This document shows, one piece after another, positions 36,569 through 44,723 of a stretch of DNA of 64,000 nucleotides. Source of the stretch: Tatumella punctata. GTDB taxonomy: Bacteria; Pseudomonadota; Gammaproteobacteria; Enterobacterales; Enterobacteriaceae. The first letter of the stretch is position 1. Each line of letters opens with the position of its first letter. Under the pieces are notes generated by a model that saw nothing but the letters and a program-made list of their open reading frames with translations, did no database searches and was not told the origin of the DNA. The DNA is taken from contig NZ_BAAAFW010000095.1 of the NCBI RefSeq assembly GCF_039523735.1, forward strand, positions 1 to 64,000, written 5' to 3'. The position numbers and the translations under genes were made by a program.

Positions 36569-37483
36569 ATGAATTCCACCAGCAAAGCTGTTGTGATCCT
36601 TAACGGAAAGAGTGCCGCTAATGAGCAGTTACGTCAGGCAGTCATAGATCTGCGGGCCGGCGGGTATCAGATCGAGGTACGGGTCACCTGGGAGGCGGGA
36701 GATACACAACGCTATCTGCAGGAAGCCCTTAGCCTGCAGGCAGATACGGTGATTGCCGGAGGCGGTGACGGCACCATTAATCAACTGGTCAGTTGCCTGG
36801 CACAACTGCCACCGGCACAGCGTCCGGTTCTCGGTATCCTGCCTCTGGGCACAGCGAATGACTTTGCCCGCAGCGCTGGTATCCCTGAACAGATGGCACC
36901 GGCATTACAACTGGCTGTCAGTGGAACTGTATCGGCAGTTGATATCGTGACCGTCAACCGGCAGCGTTATTTTATCAATATGGCGACCGGTGGCTTCGGC
37001 ACCAGAATCACCACCGAAACCCCGGATAAACTGAAAGCCGCACTCGGCGGTGTATCTTATGTGATACATGGCTTGCTGCGTATGGACACCCTGAAAGCAG
37101 ATCACTGTGAAATTATCAGCGAAACCTTTCACTGGCAGGGCGATGCCCTGGTGATCGGTATCGGTAACGGCCGTCAGGCTGGGGGCGGGCAGCGTTTGTG
37201 CCCTTCCGCATTTATCAACGATGGTCTGATGGATATCAGCATCGTTACGGCGCAGCAATGGCTGCCGGGCATTGTCCATAACCTGACGGGGAATAGCGAT
37301 AACCCCGCCATAACCAGCGCCCGTTGTCGTTCACTGGAGATTAAAGCCCGTCACCCGATGACATTTAACCTTGACGGTGAACCCCTGAGTGGCGAGCACT
37401 TCCGGATGGAACTACTGCCACAGGCAGTGCGCTGCAGGCTGCCGGAAGAGTGCCCGCTGCTGAGCCACCGGCAACAAGCGTGA
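36569..37483 (+). CDS. yegS: Lipid kinase YegS
   Basis: This 304-residue member of the diacylglycerol/sphingosine kinase family has the nucleotide motif GGGDGTINQ near residue 64 and the downstream PLGTANDFARS block. E. coli YegS phosphorylates phosphatidylglycerol in vitro, but its role in the cell is unknown. The C-terminal beta-rich domain with FNLDGEPLSGEHF is intact. The gene ends exactly one base before the convergent thiD stop, leaving no space for a terminator between them. Confidence 0.94.
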   Translation: MNSTSKAVVILNGKSAANEQLRQAVIDLRAGGYQIEVRVTWEAGDTQRYLQEALSLQADTVIAGGGDGTINQLVSCLAQLPPAQRPVLGILPLGTANDFARSAGIPEQMAPALQLAVSGTVSAVDIVTVNRQRYFINMATGGFGTRITTETPDKLKAALGGVSYVIHGLLRMDTLKADHCEIISETFHWQGDALVIGIGNGRQAGGGQRLCPSAFINDGLMDISIVTAQQWLPGIVHNLTGNSDNPAITSARCRSLEIKARHPMTFNLDGEPLSGEHFRMELLPQAVRCRLPEECPLLSHRQQA

Positions 37484-38284
37484 TCACCACCAGCGATAAA
37501 AATGATGTACCGGGCCGTTACCTTTACCTGCCTGTAATGTATCGGCCATTTCTATCGCCCCGCACAGCCACTGCTTAGCCGCATCCACGGTTGCCGCCCA
37601 GTCCGGATAACGGGGCCGTAGTGCACAGAGCGCCGCCGATAAACTGCATCCGGTACCGTGGGTATGACGGGTGTTAATCCGCAGGGTGGTAAAACGTTTC
37701 TGAAAACCGTCACTGACCAGCCAGTCCGGACTTTCTTCTCCGCCCAGATGCCCGCCTTTGATTAAAACGGCCTGGCATCCGGTTTCCAGTAACTTTTGCG
37801 CCTGCAACAGCATTTCCTGCTCGCTGACTGCTTCACGGCATCCCAGCAAGGCAGCAGCTTCCGGGAGATTCGGGGTGATCAGCGACATCCGGGGTAACAG
37901 TTTATCCCGCAACAGACTCACAGCCTGAGGATCCAGCAGAGGATCGCCGCTTTTGGCCAGCATAACCGTATCCAGTACCCGCCAGGGAACCGTGCAGTGA
38001 CTCAAATCATCAGCCATAGCACGGATAATCTCTGCGTTATGCAGCATACCCAGTTTCAGGGTATCGATACGAATATCGTCCATCACTGCGGCAAGTTGTT
38101 CGCGCACAAAATCCGCCGCCACCGCCCGGACTGAACGTACCCCACAGGTATTCTGGGCGACCAGGGCAGTAATCACACTGGTACCGTAGGCGCCCAGCGC
38201 AGAAAAGGTTTTTAAATCAGCCTGAATACCCGCCCCACCGCTGGGATCCGTTCCGGCAATAGTTAATGCATTAATTCGCCGCAT
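37484..38284 (-). CDS. thiD: Hydroxymethylpyrimidine/phosphomethylpyrimidine kinase
   Basis: This 266-residue ribokinase-fold enzyme phosphorylates HMP and HMP-phosphate in thiamine biosynthesis. ALTIAGTDPSGGAGIQADLK near the N-terminus and the anion-hole region HTHGTGCSLSAAL with its catalytic Cys are present. The start at 38284 matches E. coli ThiD and overlaps the thiM stop region by 14 bases, so the two genes are translated as a pair from the riboswitch-controlled transcript. Confidence 0.96.
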   Translation of the reverse strand: MRRINALTIAGTDPSGGAGIQADLKTFSALGAYGTSVITALVAQNTCGVRSVRAVAADFVREQLAAVMDDIRIDTLKLGMLHNAEIIRAMADDLSHCTVPWRVLDTVMLAKSGDPLLDPQAVSLLRDKLLPRMSLITPNLPEAAALLGCREAVSEQEMLLQAQKLLETGCQAVLIKGGHLGGEESPDWLVSDGFQKRFTTLRINTRHTHGTGCSLSAALCALRPRYPDWAATVDAAKQWLCGAIEMADTLQAGKGNGPVHHFYRWW

Positions 38285-39089
38285 TGTCTTGTCCCTCCTG
38301 TCGATGGGTCTGGCATAGCTGCCAGAGAGCATCGATTAACGCGATTGAAAAACTGCCGGGCCCGCGGGACTGTTGTGCTGCCTGTTCAGCAGCCTGTGAC
38401 ATCAGCCAGCAGGCTGTCGCCACATGATATAACCGGTTGCCGGGCAACGTGCTGAATGCTGCCACCAGGGCTGATAACCCGCAGCCAGTACCGGTCACGG
38501 CCGTCATTAACGGGGACCCTCCTGTCAGCGTCAGGACAAGATGACCATCGGTAACATAGTCAGTCGCCCCTGATACCACCACAATACAGTTCTGATCTGC
38601 CGCCAGCTGTACCGCCGCGCTCACTGCCCGGCATGAATCATCCTTGCTGTCCATCCCCCGCCCGCCTTTTCCGGCCCCCGCCAGTGCCAGAACTTCAGAA
38701 CCGTTGCCGCGGATCACCGCCGGAGAAAAATCCAGCAACTGCCGGCAAAAATCGCTGCGCAGTGGTAATACTCCCATCGCGACCGGGTCCAGTGTCCAGG
38801 GAACTGCGGCGCGGTTGGCGGACTCCACAGCGGCCTGCATCGCGGGGATTGCCTCGCGGGTCAGGGTACCGACATTAATCAGTAGTGCTGACGCATGCGC
38901 CGCCATCACCGGCGCTTCCTGCAGATCAATGACCATGGCCGGAGACGCTGAGCTGGCAAGCAATATATTGGCGGTCAGTGACTGTACCACCTGGTTGGTC
39001 ATACAATGCACCAGCGGCGGGGTCACCCCATAGAGATGCCGTGAGGCGGAAGCTTCACGGGCAGAAAAAGAAGAATAAACCACTGACAT
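38271..39089 (-). CDS. thiM: Hydroxyethylthiazole kinase
   Basis: This 272-residue kinase phosphorylates the thiazole moiety in thiamine salvage. It shows PLVHCMTNQVVQSLTAN, the aspartate-rich MVIDLQEAP and TGTGCGLSALVAAF with the catalytic Cys. The start at 39089 has AGGAG five bases upstream; an earlier ATG at 39110 has no such site. It is first in the thiMD operon under a TPP riboswitch. Confidence 0.95.
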   Translation of the reverse strand: MSVVYSSFSAREASASRHLYGVTPPLVHCMTNQVVQSLTANILLASSASPAMVIDLQEAPVMAAHASALLINVGTLTREAIPAMQAAVESANRAAVPWTLDPVAMGVLPLRSDFCRQLLDFSPAVIRGNGSEVLALAGAGKGGRGMDSKDDSCRAVSAAVQLAADQNCIVVVSGATDYVTDGHLVLTLTGGSPLMTAVTGTGCGLSALVAAFSTLPGNRLYHVATACWLMSQAAEQAAQQSRGPGSFSIALIDALWQLCQTHRQEGQDNAAN

Positions 39090-39142
39090 TTCAACGCTCC
39101 TGACGGGCATCAGGAAACGGATACCGCATACAGCAGTATCAG

Positions 39143-39211
39143 ACTTCCCTCCGCCGGCATTATCCGGTTCAGGTTCAACGGGTGTTTCTCAGCCATAACC
39201 GGCACCCCGAG
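39143..39211 (-). ncRNA. TPP riboswitch (THI element) of thiMD
   Basis: Read on the minus strand, the region shows all conserved THI blocks in order: TCGGGGTGCC, GGCTGAGA, ACCCGTTGAACCTGA, GGATAATGCCGG and GGAGGGAA. Thiamine diphosphate binding should hide the thiM ribosome-binding site, located about 45 bases downstream, and lower thiMD translation. In E. coli thiM this switch acts mainly at translation. Confidence 0.97.
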
Positions 39212-39424
39212 TCATCATACGTCGTACAGGGTAAGGCAACTCTCTGCCGCTGCGCAAGTCACAACTATAATTCCGTCGCGGCGAAATTATTTTAGCTCTG
39301 CCGAAGCAGGCGGATCTCTGCTATTATGTCTGCTTATATATCCAGCCTGACGGTACTGTTTGCATCACTGCGCAGCCCCGGCAGTCCTGCGTCCCCTGAT
39401 AATTGTCTGAGTAGAGTACACCCT

Positions 39425-40804
39425 GTGACCCAATCATTTGCATCTCTGTCGCTGCCCGCTGCGCAGCTCGAAAACCTTACCGAACTCGGTTATTCGGCTA
39501 TGACGCCGGTACAGGCTGAGGCGTTACCGGTTATTTTACAGGGCCATGATGTCCGTGCGCAGGCAAAGACCGGGAGCGGAAAAACAGCCGCCTTCGGCAT
39601 CGGCCTGTTACAGAAAATAGATGCTTCGCAGTTTACCACTCAGGCAATGGTGTTATGCCCGACCCGTGAACTGGCGGATCAGGTCACCAAAGAACTGCGC
39701 CGTCTGGCACGCTACATTCCGAATATTAAAATTCTGACCCTGTGCGGTGGTCAGCCGATGGGTCATCAGCTGGCATCTCTGGCCCATGCTCCTCACATTG
39801 TGGTGGGTACGCCGGGACGTCTTCAGGAACATCTGCGCAAGCAGAGTTTACTGGTTCAGGGACTGCACGTACTGGTGCTCGATGAAGCTGACCGTATGCT
39901 TGACATGGGATTCAGTGAAGCGATTGATGATATTATCGGCTATCTGCCGGTCAAACGTCAGACACTGCTGTTTTCCGCCACCTACCCGCAGGGCATTGAA
40001 ACTATCAGTGCACGGATCCAGCGTTCACCGGTCAGTATTACGACCGGTGATGTGTCGGTACTTCCGGATATTGAACAACAATTTTATGAAGCCTCACGCG
40101 GCGGAAAACTGTCACTGCTGAAAACGTTACTCGGCCACCATCAGCCTTCTTCCTGCGTCGTTTTCTGTAATACCAAACGCGACTGCCAGCAAGTCTGTGA
40201 GGCTCTGACGGAACAAGGGATCAGTGTGGCCGCGCTGCACGGTGATTTAGAACAGCGTGACCGTGATCAGGTGCTGATACGTTTTGCTAACCATAGCTGC
40301 CGGGTACTGGTCGCTACGGATGTGGCTGCCCGCGGACTGGATATTAAAGATCTGCCGATGGTCGTAAACTATGAACTTTCTTTCGACCCGGAAGTTCACG
40401 TACACCGGATAGGCCGTACCGCCCGTGCAGGTGGCAAAGGTCTGGCCGTGAGTCTGGTCGCCCCGGCAGAGATCACGCGGGCTAACGCACTGGAAGATTA
40501 TATCGACCTGAAACCACAGTGGTTGTCAGCCGGTGACCTCACCGTTACTGCCGGAGTATCACTGGAGGCCGACAAGGTAACACTCTGTATCGACGGTGGC
40601 CGTAAAGCCAAAATACGCCCCGGTGACATTCTTGGCGCTCTGACCGGGGATGCCGGACTGACAGCCGATGATGTCGGTAAAATTGATATGTCAGCGATGC
40701 ATGCTTATGTGGCTATTCGTAAAGCAGCGGCCAGTAAGATGTTTCGTCAGCTACAACAGCTGAAAATCAAAGGTAAGAACTGCAAGGTCAGATTACTGAA
40801 ATAA
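39425..40804 (+). CDS. dbpA: ATP-dependent RNA helicase DbpA
   Basis: This 459-residue DEAD-box helicase acts in 50S ribosome assembly through helix 92 of 23S rRNA. The Q motif region (TPVQAEALP), Walker A AKTGSGKT, DEAD box VLDEADRMLDMGF, SAT motif (FSATYP) and HRIGRTARAG are all present. The C-terminal RNA-binding domain (CIDGGRKAKIRPGDILGALTGD) identifies DbpA rather than RhlE or SrmB. The GTG at 39425 was chosen because it gives the E. coli-like N-terminus; an in-frame ATG at 39326 would add 33 atypical residues. E. coli has dbpA at another map position. Confidence 0.95.
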   Translation: MTQSFASLSLPAAQLENLTELGYSAMTPVQAEALPVILQGHDVRAQAKTGSGKTAAFGIGLLQKIDASQFTTQAMVLCPTRELADQVTKELRRLARYIPNIKILTLCGGQPMGHQLASLAHAPHIVVGTPGRLQEHLRKQSLLVQGLHVLVLDEADRMLDMGFSEAIDDIIGYLPVKRQTLLFSATYPQGIETISARIQRSPVSITTGDVSVLPDIEQQFYEASRGGKLSLLKTLLGHHQPSSCVVFCNTKRDCQQVCEALTEQGISVAALHGDLEQRDRDQVLIRFANHSCRVLVATDVAARGLDIKDLPMVVNYELSFDPEVHVHRIGRTARAGGKGLAVSLVAPAEITRANALEDYIDLKPQWLSAGDLTVTAGVSLEADKVTLCIDGGRKAKIRPGDILGALTGDAGLTADDVGKIDMSAMHAYVAIRKAAASKMFRQLQQLKIKGKNCKVRLLK

Positions 40805-40824
40805 TTATTGCCGCTTTCTGCTTA

Positions 40825-40866
40825 GCTCTCCGCCCCGCTGGCGGGCGGAGAGCGTTCTTATTTTTT
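40825..40866. terminator. Hairpin terminator after dbpA
   Basis: A perfect 11-base stem, GCTCTCCGCCC and GGGCGGAGAGC, is followed by GTTCTTATTTTTT. It ends dbpA and may also stop the convergent envelope operon. Confidence 0.85.
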
Positions 40867-40986
40867 ACAGTTACCACCGGCTGGCTTTTCTGACCATTTC
40901 ACGAATAGCAGTTTCAGATGCAGGGCTGACCGCAGGGTGACTTTAGCTGCAATCCGTCTTAATAACCGGCCGATGCTGGCTGACGT

Positions 40987-42135
40987 TCAGCGCTTCCCGA
41001 CGCTATTTTTTTGCAACTGTCGCTGATCACTTTTCTGTGCCGCCTCTGCCAGCGCAGGAAAATCCTGCCAGCGGTAAAATGTTTCCGGTGCAGGAAGCCT
41101 GACCATCGATTTACCGGGCAGCAATCGTAATTCGGCCAGAGAGTTAATTTGCTCACCGGCATAGCTGGCAGGAAATGTCAGGGGCAGACTGGCTTCCGGT
41201 TCTCCCGGGACCGGGGTCGGTACCCTGTCATTGCCGGTCAGATAATTACGTTTCAGCAACAGGAACTTTTCCGGTACCGCTTTGCTGCTGTCCCACCACA
41301 ATTTATCGACCATATCAAAATGAAAACGTGTCTGGCTGGCACTGACCGCGCCGAGACGGTGTAACGCCTGTGGCAGTATTGTCGTCATCGCCAGATTAAA
41401 ACCACGTTTACTGTAACCGTGTCCGGTCAGCAATAACGTCGCCGCCAGCCTGGCCCCGACCATATTTGAGTAGAGATCTTCCGGCGAGAAGGCTGAAATC
41501 CCCTCAGAAAAACCGGGAATTGATTCGAAACCATACCACTGAGCAACTTCATGCCAGGCTGCAATATCATAGGCAATTGTCGCCGCGATCCATACGGCCA
41601 GTGTATAGGCCTGTGCCGGATCCTTCGGTGGGGTAAATGCCCTGAAAACCACTTGTCGTTTTGCCAGCTCTTCCTCACCGGGAGAAAGGGTAAAGGCGGT
41701 GCCCAGTCTTGGGTATAGCTGGCTGAATAACCAGAAAGTCATATCCGCACTGTCACGAATATGAGCAGTATCAATAAACCCGCCACGCAGAGTATAAACA
41801 ATACCGTTATGCTCTTTTCCCAGCCCGCTAAGCGCCAGTAATGAATTCCAGTGACTGTCGTTATAGTTATGTCTGCCGAGGTTATCTGTTTCAGCGACAT
41901 TATTAATCCGGTAAAAAGGTACCGGTACGCCCAGCAGTTGCGTTTTCAACCGGTAACCAAAAGCACAGCAAGGCCGCAGACCATCAGGCGGTGACAGCGG
42001 CACGCTGACCGGCCAGGCTTCTGCGGCCTGCTGCTGAGGAATATGGGAAAAATCACTGCCGATCTCAATACGGGCGGATACGGGTGATGTGCTGAATAAT
42101 ACCGCTAACAGCGGCGCGTAAATCCATCCTTTCAA
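40987..42135 (-). CDS. Secreted DUF4056 protein, third gene of an envelope operon
   Basis: This 382-residue protein starts with a TTG codon at 42135 that overlaps the preceding stop (TTGA), with AGGAG seven bases upstream. A signal peptide is predicted at residues 1-21 (cleavage after VSA). It matches the DUF4056 pattern as I recall it. Conserved-looking polar segments are RPCCAFG (residues 54-60), FIDTAHIRD (120-128), HEVAQWYGFES (195-205) and FSPEDLYSN (216-224). The His, Glu and Asp residues in these could form a metal site, but no function is established. It is the last gene of a three-gene operon whose other products are outer-membrane barrels, so it probably acts in the periplasm on the same envelope process. 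Confidence 0.8.
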   Translation of the reverse strand: MKGWIYAPLLAVLFSTSPVSARIEIGSDFSHIPQQQAAEAWPVSVPLSPPDGLRPCCAFGYRLKTQLLGVPVPFYRINNVAETDNLGRHNYNDSHWNSLLALSGLGKEHNGIVYTLRGGFIDTAHIRDSADMTFWLFSQLYPRLGTAFTLSPGEEELAKRQVVFRAFTPPKDPAQAYTLAVWIAATIAYDIAAWHEVAQWYGFESIPGFSEGISAFSPEDLYSNMVGARLAATLLLTGHGYSKRGFNLAMTTILPQALHRLGAVSASQTRFHFDMVDKLWWDSSKAVPEKFLLLKRNYLTGNDRVPTPVPGEPEASLPLTFPASYAGEQINSLAELRLLPGKSMVRLPAPETFYRWQDFPALAEAAQKSDQRQLQKNSVGKR

Positions 42136-43274
42136 AAAGCTTCTCCTGCCTGAAAATAAAAAGCACTGCTGTTTTTACCTATTCCGTAGTCCAGCCGGAT
42201 ATTGACGCCCGGTTTAAACGCAAACCGGTATCCGGCCCCGATGGTCGGTAACCAGCGCTGCCCTGCAGCGGCTGAAAAATGTGATGCCATAGTGCCGCTG
42301 CCAATCCAGCCGACAATACCGTTTCGCCAGCTAGGTGACTGACGGTATTCAAGCTGGGTACTGATAACATCACGTTCGCGGTAACGTCCCGGGTAATACC
42401 CCCGGAAATGATCACTGTCCCCCAGTGATGGCAGCATATTCCACGGCACCTGGCCGCTGGTAAAAGCGCCATTGATCTCCCAGGCCAGTACCCGTTTTTT
42501 ATCAATTTCATGGTAAGCGCTAAAATGGGCCGTCCATGCATCAAAACGCGTATTGCTGCCGGTTTGCGGGCTGTAGCGGATATATTGCAGGCTGGCTGAA
42601 ATACCTTTATGCGGGTTAGGTAAAAAGTCCCGGCTGTCATAGCTCAGGCTAATCAGTGGCCCGCTACTGAACACTCCGCGCCCGTCGGCTTCCAGGGCAG
42701 GCCCGTTTTTTTGAGGATCATGTACCGATCCGGCCTGCATGTTGTTCAGCGACCAGCCCAGCCCGAAATAAGTCCGGCTGGCTATCTGCCGCATCACCTG
42801 CGGCATCATGCTGATTTCCCGTGCAACGTAGCGCTGTTTATTCCGGTTATTACTGCCAGCGCGAAACCCTTTTCCCCAGTACCATGTCGGGGTATCGCTT
42901 AGCTCTCCCTGTACAAAGAATCGCCACTTGTCCTGGTCATAAAACCCGTAATTATTGACCTGCAGTCCGAATGCGCCGGTGCTGCTGGCATAACCACTTA
43001 ATGTGACTGATGAATTCTGACTGATATGATCATCGGGATCGGGCCGGTATAACCCGGCGACCACCGCCCCCACCCCGGCGCCCAGCTCCGGTGTATAGAA
43101 GGGGCCCGGCATAATTCCCCAGTCGATCCCCTGGTCCGGATTAAACGTTCGGTTAGCCCCGAGGGGAGCCAGCCAGCGGTCAACCTGTTGTCGGGTGGGG
43201 ATTATTCCGGCGGCTGCCTCTGAGGGCCAGAGAATTACAGCCAGTATCAGCACACTCAGCCGCCGCAGTAACAT
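42132..43274 (-). CDS. Omp85/BamA-like outer-membrane barrel without POTRA domains
   Basis: This 380-residue protein has a signal peptide (hydrophobic residues about 6-16, AAA cleavage region) and then resembles the C-terminal 16-strand barrel of the Omp85 'surface antigen' family. The loop-6 signature appears as FRGYYPGRYRERD, earlier strands include SLSYDSRDF with LPNPHKG, and the chain ends in a terminal Phe as expected for barrel insertion by BAM. There is little room for POTRA domains before the barrel, unlike BamA (about 800 residues) or TamA. Such short Omp85 proteins are known as a group but their job is mostly undefined. Start and stop overlap both neighbours by one and four bases. 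Confidence 0.82.
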   Translation of the reverse strand: MLLRRLSVLILAVILWPSEAAAGIIPTRQQVDRWLAPLGANRTFNPDQGIDWGIMPGPFYTPELGAGVGAVVAGLYRPDPDDHISQNSSVTLSGYASSTGAFGLQVNNYGFYDQDKWRFFVQGELSDTPTWYWGKGFRAGSNNRNKQRYVAREISMMPQVMRQIASRTYFGLGWSLNNMQAGSVHDPQKNGPALEADGRGVFSSGPLISLSYDSRDFLPNPHKGISASLQYIRYSPQTGSNTRFDAWTAHFSAYHEIDKKRVLAWEINGAFTSGQVPWNMLPSLGDSDHFRGYYPGRYRERDVISTQLEYRQSPSWRNGIVGWIGSGTMASHFSAAAGQRWLPTIGAGYRFAFKPGVNIRLDYGIGKNSSAFYFQAGEAF

Positions 43275-44341
43275 CAGAAACGATACTCTCCGGATACCAT
43301 AATGCTGTTGCGCTGAGCAAAGCCCAGTTCTGCGGCAATATTAAAATGCCGGGTAATGCTGTACTGTGCGCCCGCCAGTACATTCCAGGGGGACTGCAAA
43401 TGCTGCTTAACATCAAAACGGCCATTACCATTTCGGTTAGCCAGAGCCATTAATTGCTGTAATGAACCCGGCATCGCCAGATCGTTAAGACTGCCTTTAA
43501 ATTCCTGCTGAACATCCTGATACATGGTCCCTACCCAGACATTCAGTTTTCCGGGTTCCAGCCCTATCGCACGGATCCCCGGAGTGGTAAAGCGGTAACC
43601 TACGCGCGGTGACAAGGTAAAGGCATTAATACTGCCGTCGAGAATATCGAACCTTGTCTGGGTATAGTTAAAGTCCACCAGCCCGTACCAGTCACCGACC
43701 CCTCCGGCCAGCACTGTCCCGACGCCATACGTGGTGCCTTTAAACTTAAGTTCAAAATTCAGATTATCGAACTGCCCTGCGTTATGCATGTTGTGCACCA
43801 CACCGGAGATTAGCTGGTTCAGAAAGTCCCCTTTAAACTGAGAGGGGTCGGAATCAACGCCAATCGCTGAAATGGAATGACCACGGGTTTTACCGACAAT
43901 CCCGTACAGGTTCCAGAACGGCAGCAGCCAGGCATCCAGCCGCAGAGTCGTCGTTTTACTGTATTGCCGGGTTTTACTGGCATCTATATTAAACAGGTTG
44001 GATGGGAAATTGAGTTTTCCCAGGCCAAGTCCGCTAAAATTAATCGAGTCAACACTGATATTCTGGCGAATGTTCATATAATTAATACCGATACCAAAAG
44101 GTTCCGGTAATTCATATCCCATTTGTACTGCTTTATCGCCAAGCAACGGGAACCAGCGATCATAGTGTTTAATTGCCGGAGGCGTCGGGGGCTGACTATT
44201 CAGCCGGTTATCTGCCGCCGGTATCTGGCTGGATTCCGGAAGCTGATACAGGGAGCTAAGGTCCCGGGGCGTGGCTGCAAAAGATTCGGTAAATATGCCG
44301 GGAATAGCCAATAACCCCAGGGCCAGATATCTGATTTTCAT
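43274..44341 (-). CDS. Predicted outer-membrane beta-barrel protein, first gene of an envelope operon
   Basis: This 355-residue protein has a clear signal peptide (residues 1-22, cleavage after SFA) and then alternates polar and aromatic residues as in outer-membrane strands: LRLDAWLLPFWNLYGIVG, WYGLVDFNYTQTRF, LNVWVGTMYQD. The chain ends in SGEYRF with terminal Phe. I do not recognise a named family. The stop overlaps the start of the Omp85-like gene (TGATG), so expression is coupled. An AT-rich 382-base region upstream must carry the operon promoter. It could be a channel, an adhesin scaffold or a client of the adjacent Omp85 protein. Confidence 0.75.
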   Translation of the reverse strand: MKIRYLALGLLAIPGIFTESFAATPRDLSSLYQLPESSQIPAADNRLNSQPPTPPAIKHYDRWFPLLGDKAVQMGYELPEPFGIGINYMNIRQNISVDSINFSGLGLGKLNFPSNLFNIDASKTRQYSKTTTLRLDAWLLPFWNLYGIVGKTRGHSISAIGVDSDPSQFKGDFLNQLISGVVHNMHNAGQFDNLNFELKFKGTTYGVGTVLAGGVGDWYGLVDFNYTQTRFDILDGSINAFTLSPRVGYRFTTPGIRAIGLEPGKLNVWVGTMYQDVQQEFKGSLNDLAMPGSLQQLMALANRNGNGRFDVKQHLQSPWNVLAGAQYSITRHFNIAAELGFAQRNSIMVSGEYRF

Positions 44342-44723
44342 TGTTTTTACGATCTGCCATTGCCAGAAATAATAAATAAATACCGCGGTAAAGTGGCTGA
44401 AATTATGCGGCAGCCGTTAAATAACTTATCAGCATAACGTGCTAACAAATATAATATTTTAAATTAAAATATTACATTTAAATTAATTTAAATTTATTAA
44501 TTCTTAACAGATAAATAAAAAGAATGAATTATAAGAAAAAATATATCAGATGTTATCAGAAACAGTTAATTAAGCGGGCTGATAATGAAGGAAATGATTA
44601 ATAATGTGCGAAATATGAAGTGTAATTAATATATATAATTCATCATTGTATAATGCTGATTATATTAAATCCGCGGACTGTGAGCAGGCTGGCGGATAAA
44701 GAATAGCCTGCTCAGGGTAACGC
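44342..44723. other. AT-rich region between the envelope operon and ahpF
   Basis: No gene of useful length is visible. The segment 44440-44660 is strongly AT-rich and should contain the promoter of the minus-strand envelope operon, which starts at 44341, as well as the end of the ahpF transcript. The AT-richness is of the kind bound by H-NS (inference). No inverted repeat stands out as a specific operator. Confidence 0.5.

Noticed and set aside
40987..42135. Lipoprotein anchoring of the DUF4056 protein through Cys56/Cys57
   Set aside because: The cysteines lie far after the predicted cleavage site and are not preceded by a lipobox.
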